From NCBI RefSeq assembly GCF_003121485.1, contig NZ_QAVX01000001.1:496001-560000 (forward strand): a stretch of DNA of 64,000 bases. The letters run 5' to 3'. Under the pieces are notes generated by a model. That model was not told the DNA's origin, ran no database searches, and worked only from the letters and a program-made list of their open reading frames with translations. Below are positions 26,373 to 35,005 of this stretch, piece after piece (the stretch's first letter is position 1; every line of letters starts with the position of its first letter). Both the position numbers and the translations under genes were made by a program. Source of the stretch: Dyella sp. C11. Lineage in GTDB: Bacteria > Pseudomonadota > Gammaproteobacteria > Xanthomonadales > Rhodanobacteraceae.

Positions 26373-28049
26373 TTACTTGCCCTGGTAGCTCACGCGCCAG
26401 ATCACGTTCGATCCATCGTCGCTCACCAGCAGCGAGCCATCGTGGGCTACGGTGATGCCGACGGGGCGCCCCCATACCTGGCCGCTCGGCAGCGTAAAGC
26501 CGGTGAGGAAGTCCTCGTACTCGCCGCTTGCGCGGGCGGTGCCGTGACGTGGCACGCGTATCACTTCGTAGCCCACGCGCACCGAGCGATTCCATGAGCC
26601 GTGTTCCGACGCAAAGATGTCGCCGCGATACTCGTCGGGAAACTGCGCGCCGTCATAGAACGTGAGCTGCAGCGAAGCATTGTGCGGATGGAGCAGCACA
26701 TCCGGCACGATGGTCTTGCTGCCCAGTTCCGGGTGCTTGCCGGCGTGGCGCGGATCCTGATGGTTGCCCATGTACCACCACGGCCATCCGTAGAAGCCAC
26801 CTTCCTGCACATGCGTGATGTAGTCGGGCACCAGGTTGTCGCCCAGGCCGTCGCGCTCGTTCACAGAACACCACAACTCGCCGCTTTTCGGATCGACGGC
26901 GAGGCCCACGGCGTTGCGTATGCCGCTGGCGTAGATGTGCATGTCCGAACCGTCCGGCTTGAACACCAGGATGTCGGCGCGGTTCTTTTCTTCCGGGTGC
27001 GTATCCGCATCGTCCACGTTGGATTTCGAGCCCACGGAGACGTACATGCGCGAGCCGTCCGGTGAAAAGGCGATGTCGCGCGTGGAGTGGCCGCCGTCGC
27101 TGTGCGGCAGGTCCGCGATGTGTTCGGGCTTGCCCGAGGCCTGCACGTCGCCATCCTTGTAAGCGAAGCGAACGACGGCATCGGTGTTGCCCACATACAT
27201 CCATTGCGGATGTTGGGCGGGGTAGAACGCGATGCCGAACGGCTGCTTGAGCCCCGTGGCGAAGACGTGCGTTTCTTTCGGACGGCCATCCGGCGTGATG
27301 CCGCGGAACATCGTGATGCGTCCGGCCTTCGTTTCGGCCACGAAGACGTCGCCGTTGGGCGCGGTGCGGAGCAGGCGCGGGTTGTCCAGCCCCGTAGCAA
27401 ACAGTTCCACCTTGAAGCCGGGCGGCGCCTTCGGCCACACGTTGTCGGGGCGCGCCACCAGCTGGGGTCCGTTGCCCGCCGATGTGGTCGCGTAGGGCTT
27501 GGGCAGATCGGCTACGGTGATCTTGCGGCTGGTGCCGGGCGACTCGTAGCGGAAATCCGTAAACGGCGGTGTGGGTGCGGGCCAGTCACCCGGCGTCATG
27601 GATGCCACGGCCTTCGGCGCGCTGGCGTCGGCTTTGCCGGCATCGAGCGACTGCAGGTAGCTCACCAGCTTCCAGCGCTGGTCTTCCGTCAGGCTGCTCC
27701 ACGCCGGCATGCCGTTGGGAACGTCGCCCTGGGTAATGAACCAGAACAGCGCGCCCGGCGTCGCTTTCTTTACACCTGCGCTGGCAAGCGGGGGAACGTT
27801 GCCATTCCCCTGTGCGGATGCGCCGTGGCAGCTGGCGCAATACGTCCCGTACAAGGTCTTGCCGTCGCCGACGGCGTTCGCCTGATTGGCATTGGGGTTG
27901 CGCAGGTCATCCGTGGATGCGGGCGCATGGTGGAAGCGTGGGTTGTCGTCCTGTCCGTGCGCATGCAGCGAGATCAATCCGGCGCAGGCACCGATGACGG
28001 CTAACGACATCGCGTAACGACGTGCCCCTGCATGCAAGCGACGCTTCAT
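26373..28049 (-). CDS. cytochrome c-fused sorbosone/glucose dehydrogenase-like protein
   Basis: This 558-residue protein is expected in the periplasm (hydrophobic N-terminal export segment about 13-32). Residues 60-135 form a class I cytochrome c domain: heme motif CASCH at 71-75 and a distal Met114 (NGMPAW). A six-bladed beta-propeller of the L-sorbosone/soluble glucose dehydrogenase group follows (GFKVELFATGLDNPRLL, PFGIAFYP, SPDGSRMYVSVGSKSN, YASGIRNAVGLAVDP, GQVWGRPVGI). Members use PQQ or an unknown acceptor to oxidise sugars and pass electrons to heme. ATG 28049 is chosen because GAGG precedes it. It lies downstream of a LacI-type operator at 28208. Confidence 0.85.
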   Translation of the reverse strand: MKRRLHAGARRYAMSLAVIGACAGLISLHAHGQDDNPRFHHAPASTDDLRNPNANQANAVGDGKTLYGTYCASCHGASAQGNGNVPPLASAGVKKATPGALFWFITQGDVPNGMPAWSSLTEDQRWKLVSYLQSLDAGKADASAPKAVASMTPGDWPAPTPPFTDFRYESPGTSRKITVADLPKPYATTSAGNGPQLVARPDNVWPKAPPGFKVELFATGLDNPRLLRTAPNGDVFVAETKAGRITMFRGITPDGRPKETHVFATGLKQPFGIAFYPAQHPQWMYVGNTDAVVRFAYKDGDVQASGKPEHIADLPHSDGGHSTRDIAFSPDGSRMYVSVGSKSNVDDADTHPEEKNRADILVFKPDGSDMHIYASGIRNAVGLAVDPKSGELWCSVNERDGLGDNLVPDYITHVQEGGFYGWPWWYMGNHQDPRHAGKHPELGSKTIVPDVLLHPHNASLQLTFYDGAQFPDEYRGDIFASEHGSWNRSVRVGYEVIRVPRHGTARASGEYEDFLTGFTLPSGQVWGRPVGITVAHDGSLLVSDDGSNVIWRVSYQGK

Positions 28050-28175
28050 GGCTGATCCTCGAAACATTCGGGAAAAGAAGCTGCGGATGGATGTCCGTCA
28101 AGTCGAGCGCTGAAAGCGTGACGACGGCGTGGAAACACCATCACCATGTTTCATGGAAAACATGACAAGCATGGC

Positions 28176-28206
28176 GCAAGGCGAGCATGTTGAGTGCTCG
28201 CCTTGC
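28176..28206 (-). terminator. strong hairpin downstream of the GH92 gene
   Basis: Perfect 12-base arms GCAAGGCGAGCA and TGCTCGCCTTGC with a 7-base loop lie about 80 bases after the GH92 stop. No clear T run follows on the minus strand, so it may act in transcript 3'-end stability or partial termination between GH92 and the dehydrogenase. Confidence 0.45.
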
Positions 28207-28207
28207 A

Positions 28208-28221
28208 TGACAACTTTGTCA
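28208..28221. promoter_or_regulatory. LacI-type operator TGACAACTTTGTCA
   Basis: The palindrome TGACAA-CT-TTGTCA has perfect 6-base arms. It lies about 160 bases upstream of the cytochrome c-dehydrogenase start and matches in type the operator at 37880 upstream of the TonB receptor. LacI-family regulators of sugar use in xanthomonads bind TGNCAACGTTGNCA-like sites. Confidence 0.55.
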
Positions 28222-28287
28222 CTTGCCTCCCGCGAGGTGGAGCCGGGAAGATGACCGGCTACGCCCGTGCAAGGGTGTGCTGCTGCG

Positions 28288-30708
28288 TCAGCCAACCTGT
28301 TCGCTGGCCGACTTGCCGTAGCTCGGTGGACGATCCGCCGGCGATGCACCAAAGGCCGTGTTCGGCTTGTCGCCCATCACGAAAAGCAGCGTGCCGCCAG
28401 CTGTGAGTTCGGCATGGCTGATCCAGCTCTTCGTCCACGGCTTGCCATTCCACGTCACGGACTGGATGTACGGACGCCCCTTGCCGTTGCCCTGCGTCTG
28501 CACGACCAGTTGCTTGCCGCCCGGTAGCTGCATCTGGGCGCGATCGAGCAGCGGGCTGCCGAACACATAGTGCGTGCTCACCGGGTCGACCGCGTACAGG
28601 CCCATGGCGCTCATCACATACCACGCGCTCATCTGGCCGCAATCCTCGTTGCCGGGCAGGCCGTCGGGTTCGGCGCGATACATGGTTTCCAGCAGCATGC
28701 GCACGCGTGCCTGCGTCTTGTAGTGCGCGCCGGTGTACGCGTAGAGGTAGGGCATGTGGTGCGCGGGTTCGTTGCCGAAGGCGAATTGGCCCACCATGCC
28801 GGCGATGTCCGGCGGCGCGTCGGCGGGCAGCTCGGCGTCGGTGGTGAACAGCTCGTCCAGCTTCTTCTCGAATTTGTCCGAGCTGCCGAACAGCTTCATG
28901 TACGAATACACGTCGTGCTGGTTGAGGAAGGTGGCCTGCCACGCGTTCGATTCGGTGAAGTCGCGCCACTTCTTGGAGTGCCCGATGGCAGTTGGATCGA
29001 ACGGTTCCAACCACGTGCCGTCGCTGCCACGCGGGCGCACGAAGTTCATGGTCTTGTCGAAGACGTTGCGGTAGTTCTGCGAACGCGCCTTCAGCGCCAC
29101 GGCGTCGTCGTGATGGCCGAGTTGCTCGGCGTAGTGCGACATCACCCAGTCGTCATAGGCGTATTCGAGCGTCTTGCTGACCGCTTCGCCTTCCACGTCG
29201 CTGGGGATGTAGCCACGCTTGCGGTATTCGGGCAGGCCGAAGTAATCGTCTTCCATCGCGCGCTTGCGGAACACCGGCCACGCAGCGGCGTAGTCGATGC
29301 CGGTGAAACCCTTGGCCTGCGCTTCGGCGATGACCACGGCGGAGTGGTAGCCGATCATGCACACCGTTTCGATGCCCTGCAGCGGCCACACCGGCGGACC
29401 GGCGGGGCTTTCCTGCGCCATGCGCACCAGGCCATTGACGATATCGGGCACGCGCTCGGGCTGATAAAGCGTGAACAGTGGGTGCTCGGCGCGGTACGTA
29501 TCCCACAGCGAATAGGTGCTGTAGTTGTGCTCGCCCTTCGGCAGCTGGTGCACCTTCATGTCCATGCCGCGATAACGGCCATCCACATCGCTGAACAGCG
29601 TGGGCGCAAGCATGGTGTGGTAGAGCGCGCTGTAGAAGGTCCGCGTGACGTTGTCGTCGGTCGATTCAATGCGGATGCGAGCGAGTTCCTTCTCCCACGC
29701 CGCCTCGGCAGCCGCCTGCACGCCGTCGAAATCCCACGCGGGAATTTCCGCGGACAGGTTGCGCAGCGCGCCTTCCACGTCCACGCCGGAAATACCGACC
29801 TTCACCAGCAGTGGTGCATCGTCGAGCCGGTCGTAGAACAGCGCGGCCTTGAGGTTGGTGCCGTTGGCCTGCGCGCTGCCATCCGCCAGTGCCTTGTCGT
29901 CGGAGTACAACGTGCCGCGCTTGAACGGGCGCGAGACTTTCATGGCGAAATAGATGTGGCGACCGTTCGCCCACTGGTGTACGCGACGGCCGCCCACCAG
30001 GGTGTCGTTGCCGATCAGCTTGAGTTCGGCGTCGGTGACGCGGGTCGGCGTCTTCGGGTCGTCATGAAAGCCGTGCTGGAAATCGACCAGCAGATGCGCT
30101 TCGCCCGATTGCTGGAACGTATAGCGATGAATGCCGGCGCGTTCGGTGGCGGTGAGCTCGGCGAGCACATGGCTGTCGGTGAGCTGCACGCAGTAATAAC
30201 CCGGCCGTGCCTGTTCGCCGGTGTAGTGCGAGCGATACCCCTTGATGCCCGTCTTGTAGCCCTTGGGCGCCGCGCCCTTGCCCGCGTGCACACCGTCGTA
30301 GCGGGACGTGTAGTTCACGCCGTCGTAGTCGCGGTCGCCGGGTTGCAGCAGCACGGGGCCCATGGCGGGCACCACCAGCACGTCCAGCATGTCGGCGGCG
30401 CCCGTGCCGGACAGATGCGTGTGCGAGAAGCCCATGATGGAACCGTCGCCCTGGTGGTAGCCGGAGCTGCCGTCCCACTGCGAGTCGTTGGTGTCCGGAC
30501 CCAGCTGCATCATGCCGAAGGGCATCGTGGGGCCGGGGAACGTATGGCCGTGGCCGCCGGTGCCGACGAACACATCCACGTGGCGTGACACGGCATCAGC
30601 CAGCGCGGTTTTCTTTGCGGGTGCGGCGAACGTAGGCAGCGTGCTGACACTGCTGCCCAGAGCGGTGAAGGCGGCCAAACCTTGCAGAAAGCGTCGGCGC
30701 GAAACCAT
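28288..30708 (-). CDS. GH92 family alpha-mannosidase
   Basis: This 806-residue exo-acting alpha-mannosidase (GH92, mostly alpha-1,2 with Ca2+) should trim mannan or N-glycan high-mannose branches. The N-terminus is a Tat signal (SRRRFLQGLAAF). Family motifs are VDVFVGTGGHGHTFPGPTMP, GFSHTHLSGTGAAD, LWDTYRAEHPLF, RGYIPSDVEGE and GNEPAHHMPYLY, and GNEDCGQMSAWY at the (alpha/alpha)6 core. The ATG at 30708 is supported by AAGGAG 5 bases before it and by the twin-arginine motif directly after. It belongs to the minus-strand mannoside locus, 111 bases after GH125. Confidence 0.92.
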   Translation of the reverse strand: MVSRRRFLQGLAAFTALGSSVSTLPTFAAPAKKTALADAVSRHVDVFVGTGGHGHTFPGPTMPFGMMQLGPDTNDSQWDGSSGYHQGDGSIMGFSHTHLSGTGAADMLDVLVVPAMGPVLLQPGDRDYDGVNYTSRYDGVHAGKGAAPKGYKTGIKGYRSHYTGEQARPGYYCVQLTDSHVLAELTATERAGIHRYTFQQSGEAHLLVDFQHGFHDDPKTPTRVTDAELKLIGNDTLVGGRRVHQWANGRHIYFAMKVSRPFKRGTLYSDDKALADGSAQANGTNLKAALFYDRLDDAPLLVKVGISGVDVEGALRNLSAEIPAWDFDGVQAAAEAAWEKELARIRIESTDDNVTRTFYSALYHTMLAPTLFSDVDGRYRGMDMKVHQLPKGEHNYSTYSLWDTYRAEHPLFTLYQPERVPDIVNGLVRMAQESPAGPPVWPLQGIETVCMIGYHSAVVIAEAQAKGFTGIDYAAAWPVFRKRAMEDDYFGLPEYRKRGYIPSDVEGEAVSKTLEYAYDDWVMSHYAEQLGHHDDAVALKARSQNYRNVFDKTMNFVRPRGSDGTWLEPFDPTAIGHSKKWRDFTESNAWQATFLNQHDVYSYMKLFGSSDKFEKKLDELFTTDAELPADAPPDIAGMVGQFAFGNEPAHHMPYLYAYTGAHYKTQARVRMLLETMYRAEPDGLPGNEDCGQMSAWYVMSAMGLYAVDPVSTHYVFGSPLLDRAQMQLPGGKQLVVQTQGNGKGRPYIQSVTWNGKPWTKSWISHAELTAGGTLLFVMGDKPNTAFGASPADRPPSYGKSASEQVG

Positions 30709-30749
30709 GGTGACTCCTTGGAAGGTGCGGATGCTGGAGTGACTGTTGC

Positions 30750-30785
30750 CCGTCATCCCTGCGAAAGCAGGAATGACGGTGAGGG
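30750..30785. repeat. GTCATCCCTGC palindromic repeat
   Basis: Arms CGTCATCCCTGC and GCAGGAATGACG (one mismatch, 4-base loop) match the family seen at 3301 and 11377. It sits between the GH125 and GH92 genes and could protect or attenuate their transcript. Confidence 0.6.
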
Positions 30786-30819
30786 ATATGAGTGCTTGGG
30801 CGAGAGTTCGCGCACGCGT

Positions 30820-32259
30820 TCAGAGCGTGCGCAGCACGGCGGGCTGGCGATCAGCCAATTCGACGATCAGCTCGCCGAACAAGGTGTTGGCCCAGGCGAA
30901 CCACGTGCGCGTGAAGTTCTTCGGGTCGTCCTGGTCGAACGACTCGTGCATGAAGCCGGTGCCGGCGTGCGTGCTCTTGAGCCACGCCAGGCATTGCGCA
31001 ATCTCACGCGTGTCGTTGGTGGTGAACGCACGCATCATGATCGACATTGGCCAGATCATGCGCAGCCCTTCGTGCGGACCGCCCACGCCTTCGGCGGCGC
31101 TGCCCTTGAAGAAGTAAGGGTTGCGCATGCTCCAAACCTGCGCGCGCGTGCGCTGGTAGCGCGCGTCGTCCTGCGCACAGGCGCCGAGATAGGGCAGGGC
31201 AAGCAGGCTGGGTACGTTCGCATCGTCCATGAACAGCTGGTTGCCGAAGCCATCCACTTCGTAAGCCCAGTAGTCGCCGGCATCACTGTGGATCACACCG
31301 TGGGTGTCGGCTGCGCGCTGGATTTCGTCGGCCAGTGCCACGCAGTCGCTGGCGGTGGTTTCATCGTGGCGTATCGCGCGAAGCATGTCCGCGAGCTGGC
31401 GCAGGCTGGTCACCGCGAACAGGTTGCCGGGGATGTTGAACGGATACACCGTCGCGTCATCCGAGGGACGGAACATCGCGTGGATCATGCCGACGGGCTT
31501 CGTCGGATTGCCGTGGCCGAGCAGGAACTGCGACTCGGTGGGGCGCGGCGATGTGCGCTGGAACTGATACGGGCCAGGGCCCTCCTTGCGCTGCTGTTCG
31601 CGGAACGTCTTGAGCACGATGCGCATCGCGTCATGCCAATCGTCATCGAATGCGCTGCTGTCGCCGGTGGCTTTCCAGTAGCCGTGCGCCAGGCGGATCG
31701 GGTAGCACAGCGAATCGATTTCCCACTTGCGCTCGGCCACGCCGGGCTTCATGTCAGTGATGTCGTGCTGCGCCCAGTCCAGGTTCGACTTGGCCGCGGG
31801 GTCCGGCATGAAGGCATTGGCATAAGGATCGATGCGGATACAGCGTGCGTGGCGATGGATCAGGCCACGGAACAGCTGTTGCAGTGCCTTGTCCTGCTTC
31901 GCCAGTTGCACGTAGGGCCATACCTGCGCGGACGAATCGCGCATCCACATCGCATCGATATCGCCGGTGACGATGAAGGTATCGGGCTTGCCGTCCAGTG
32001 TGCCGACGTTGACGGTGGTGTCCAGCGTGTTCGGGAAACAGTTCTCGAACATCCACGCCAGTTCCGGATCGGCGATGCGGGCCTTGGTTTGCGCCAGCAG
32101 CTTTTCCACGGCCGCGCTGGTGAACTTGCGCTTGCCAACGGGCGGACGCTGGCTGACGAAGGAGGCCTTGCCGGCAGCGGCGATCGCGCCGTTGGAAAGC
32201 AGCGAGGCAGCGGGCGCGAGCGCCATCCATTTGAGCAGGTTGCGACGGGTGGTGATCAC
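30820..32259 (-). CDS. GH125 family exo-alpha-1,6-mannosidase
   Basis: The protein has 479 residues. It begins with a Tat signal (TTRRNLLKWMALAPAASLL). The GH125 (former DUF1237) core is shown by TVNVGTLDGKPDTFIVTGDI, DAMWMRDSSAQVWPY, RIDPYANAF, KWEIDSLCYPIRLAHGYWK, FNIPGNLFAV and GLRMIWPMSIMMRAFT. Members release alpha-1,6-linked mannose, for example from N-glycan cores or yeast mannan backbones. The start is GTG, overlapping the GH2 stop by 4 bases (GTGA), so the two are translationally coupled. Confidence 0.92.
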   Translation of the reverse strand: MITTRRNLLKWMALAPAASLLSNGAIAAAGKASFVSQRPPVGKRKFTSAAVEKLLAQTKARIADPELAWMFENCFPNTLDTTVNVGTLDGKPDTFIVTGDIDAMWMRDSSAQVWPYVQLAKQDKALQQLFRGLIHRHARCIRIDPYANAFMPDPAAKSNLDWAQHDITDMKPGVAERKWEIDSLCYPIRLAHGYWKATGDSSAFDDDWHDAMRIVLKTFREQQRKEGPGPYQFQRTSPRPTESQFLLGHGNPTKPVGMIHAMFRPSDDATVYPFNIPGNLFAVTSLRQLADMLRAIRHDETTASDCVALADEIQRAADTHGVIHSDAGDYWAYEVDGFGNQLFMDDANVPSLLALPYLGACAQDDARYQRTRAQVWSMRNPYFFKGSAAEGVGGPHEGLRMIWPMSIMMRAFTTNDTREIAQCLAWLKSTHAGTGFMHESFDQDDPKNFTRTWFAWANTLFGELIVELADRQPAVLRTL

Positions 32260-34895
32260 TTGGCAGTCTCCGGTTGCACGGCATCCACGAGCGAAGTCAT
32301 TTTCAGGGCGGCTTTCAGGCTCGCCACGTCAGCACCGCTGTTCACGGCGATATCCACGTGCTCGCCGGGCAACAGGTCGAAGGCATTCATGGAAAGGTGC
32401 GCATCGAGCTTGCCAAAGTCGATCCACACCCCGCGCGCGAGACGCCTGGCGCTGATGCGCAGCGTGTTGCCGTCGTCGCGCCATTCGGCCTTCAGGCCCG
32501 GCTGGCGGGGAAGAGCCAATGTCTTGGCCACGTCGAAGTAGAGCAGGTGATGCGCAATGACGTTGCCGTTCTCGATGACGTCGAAAGAGGCAACGGTGTT
32601 GGCGGGTCGTGCGCTGTGCAGCAGCTGCGCGTCGCTGAACTCCCCGACGTTCGTGCTGCTCAGCGCCGCACCATCGACAGGCTTGCTCTGCTCGCTGAGC
32701 ATCTTGCCGTTCATGTCGTAGACGCGCGTGCGCAGCGTTGCCTGGAAAGGCGTGGTGCGGTCCGAGACCAGGTGAAGCGTGGTCTGTCCGTTCCGGCGGG
32801 TGGGTACGATGTCCACCGGCGCATAGAAGCGCTTGGCGTGGAACTGCAAGGCCTTCCAGCGACCGTAGTAGTCGATGCTGGACCACGACGGTCCCGGCCA
32901 CACGTCGTTGAGCTGCCAGTACAGCGATCCCATGTTTTGCGGGCGCGCGCTGCGCAGATGCTCGGCGGCCAGCTCGATACCTTCGGCCTGCATCAGCTGG
33001 CTGAGATATACGAATGAGGCGAAGTCTTTCGGTTCGCCGTAATTCGCGCGGATGTAGAGCAGCAGGCGGTCGTTGCCGTTGCCGTTGGCAAACTTCTGGT
33101 GCGCGCGCATCACCGGCGAGTTCGGCGCCATGTCGGCCGCTGTCGCGAAGCTCTCGATGGTGGCCATCACCGGGAACGATTGCAGGCCGTACTCGGACTG
33201 GAAGCGCGGCGTGATGTCCAGGTAATGATCGATGGGCTCGGAACCGGACCACACCTTCCAGTAGTGGTAGTCGCCGTCGTTGAGCACGTTGGCTTCACCG
33301 TCGAAATCCGTGCTGGGCGAGCTGGCCCAGTAGGGTACGTCGGGATCGTTGTCCTTAACCACCTTGCGCAACGTGTTGCCGAACAGCTCGCGCATGCCGT
33401 TCTCGATGCGCTGGCGCTCGTCCGCGCTGATCGACTTCTTGAAGTCTTCGCGATCCGGCCAGGATTCCCAGCCCGTCTGCACTTCGTTGTTGCCACACCA
33501 CAGCACGATGCTGGGGTGGTTGCGCAGGCGGCGCACCTGTTCCTCCGCTTCCACGCGCGAGTTGCCCAGGAATTCGTGGTCGTACGGCGTAATCGCGCCG
33601 CCGAACATGAAGTCCTGCCAGATCATGATGCCGAGCTGGTCGGCCATGTCGTAGAACGCGTCGCTCTGGTAATAGCCGCCGCCCCACATGCGCAGCATGT
33701 TCATGTTGGCGTCGCGCGTGGAGGTGAGCAGCTGCTTCAGCTGCTCGGGCGTGGTTCGCTCGGGGAAGCTGTCGGTCGGGATAAGGTCCGCGCCCTTGGC
33801 GAAGATCGGCACGCCATTCACCACGAAGGCGAAGCCGCGGCCCCACTGATCGTGATCGCGTTTCAGCTCGACGCTGCGCAGGCCGGTATTGCGATCGGCG
33901 CTGACCAGCGTGCTGCCTGCGCGGGTCACATCGACATGGAAACGGTAGAGGTTCTGCTCACCGTAACCCGCGGGCCACCAGCGTTCGGGCTTGGCGATGG
34001 CGAAGGGCACGTGCAACGCGTTGTCGCCGGCGGTGAGCGTGACATCCTGGGACATCGAGCCGGTGCTGCCATCGGGCGCGGTCCAGTTCACGTTGACGCG
34101 AGCCGGGCCGGCCTTGCCTGCCTGAAGCGTGACATCGGCGGCGAGCTGTGCGTTGTCGGCATCCACATGCGGCTGCGCGATGTGGAAATCCTGCAGGCGC
34201 GCATCGGTCCAGCTTTCAAGGTTTACAGGCTGCCAGATACCCATGGTGACGAAGCGCGGGCCCCAATCCCAGCCGTACTGGTAGTTGGCCTTGCGGACGT
34301 AGTTGGATGTCTGTCTGCCCTTGGGCTCATCGCCGAAGGCCGTGTCGAATTCGCCGGGAAGGGCGTATGGCTGAATCAGCAGCCAGGGCTGCAGCTTCGC
34401 GATGGGGGAATGCAAGTGCACGGTGAGCGTGTTGCTGCCTGCGTGCAGGATCTTCTTCACCGGCAGGCGCCACTGGCGGAACATGTTGCCGGTCTTCAGC
34501 AGCGGCTTGTCGTTGAGCACGATGTCGGCAAAGGTGTCCACGCCGTCGAACACCAGATCCACGTGGTCCTGCTTCAGCGTGGCGGCGTCGACGTCGAAGG
34601 TGAGCTGGTAGTCCCACTCGCCCAGGCCGATCCATTGCAGTTGCGCTTCGTTGTCGCGGTAGAACGGGTCGCCGATGTTTCCTGTCGTCAGCAGGTCGGT
34701 CTGCACGCTGCCGGGCACCTGTGCGGGCGGCCAGTTCGTCTGGTCCGCGTGCTGGGCGGCCAGCGCCGAGTCGGGTACGAGCCGGAACTGCCAGCCGGTG
34801 TTCAACGGCGTGACGGTGGCGGAAGCCAGCGTGAGTGCCGGCGCAAACGCGAGGGCGGCCAGCAGGCCAAGAGACAGACGGGTCGGCGTTAACAA
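32256..34895 (-). CDS. GH2 family exo-beta-mannosidase
   Basis: This 879-residue secreted enzyme removes beta-mannose from non-reducing ends, such as Man-beta-1,4-GlcNAc cores. It has a Sec signal (LSLGLLAALAFAPALTLASA), a jelly-roll domain, Ig-like domains and a TIM barrel. The acid/base is Glu471 (WCGNNEVQTGW) and the nucleophile Glu568 (FQSEYGLQSFP). YGWDWGPRFVTMGIW is characteristic of the mannosidase subgroup. The start is TTG with GGAG 9 bases upstream, and no ATG exists near the signal peptide. A strong terminator sits 70 bases upstream, so transcription may need its own promoter. Confidence 0.92.
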   Translation of the reverse strand: MLTPTRLSLGLLAALAFAPALTLASATVTPLNTGWQFRLVPDSALAAQHADQTNWPPAQVPGSVQTDLLTTGNIGDPFYRDNEAQLQWIGLGEWDYQLTFDVDAATLKQDHVDLVFDGVDTFADIVLNDKPLLKTGNMFRQWRLPVKKILHAGSNTLTVHLHSPIAKLQPWLLIQPYALPGEFDTAFGDEPKGRQTSNYVRKANYQYGWDWGPRFVTMGIWQPVNLESWTDARLQDFHIAQPHVDADNAQLAADVTLQAGKAGPARVNVNWTAPDGSTGSMSQDVTLTAGDNALHVPFAIAKPERWWPAGYGEQNLYRFHVDVTRAGSTLVSADRNTGLRSVELKRDHDQWGRGFAFVVNGVPIFAKGADLIPTDSFPERTTPEQLKQLLTSTRDANMNMLRMWGGGYYQSDAFYDMADQLGIMIWQDFMFGGAITPYDHEFLGNSRVEAEEQVRRLRNHPSIVLWCGNNEVQTGWESWPDREDFKKSISADERQRIENGMRELFGNTLRKVVKDNDPDVPYWASSPSTDFDGEANVLNDGDYHYWKVWSGSEPIDHYLDITPRFQSEYGLQSFPVMATIESFATAADMAPNSPVMRAHQKFANGNGNDRLLLYIRANYGEPKDFASFVYLSQLMQAEGIELAAEHLRSARPQNMGSLYWQLNDVWPGPSWSSIDYYGRWKALQFHAKRFYAPVDIVPTRRNGQTTLHLVSDRTTPFQATLRTRVYDMNGKMLSEQSKPVDGAALSSTNVGEFSDAQLLHSARPANTVASFDVIENGNVIAHHLLYFDVAKTLALPRQPGLKAEWRDDGNTLRISARRLARGVWIDFGKLDAHLSMNAFDLLPGEHVDIAVNSGADVASLKAALKMTSLVDAVQPETAK

Positions 34896-34964
34896 GGCAA
34901 GGCGCTCCGTTTCTTGCAGAAGAGCTTCTTATCGCACAGGCGGCAGAAGCGGTCATCGTTCCCC

Positions 34965-34993
34965 AAAAAAATCGGGCGCCACAAGGGCGCCCG
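34965..34993 (-). terminator. Rho-independent terminator of the TonB receptor gene
   Basis: On the minus strand arms CGGGCGCC and GGCGCCCG with a 5-base loop are followed by A then seven T. It lies 13 bases after the receptor stop and 70 bases before the GH2 start. Confidence 0.9.
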
Positions 34994-35005
34994 TAAGTGG
35001 GGGGC

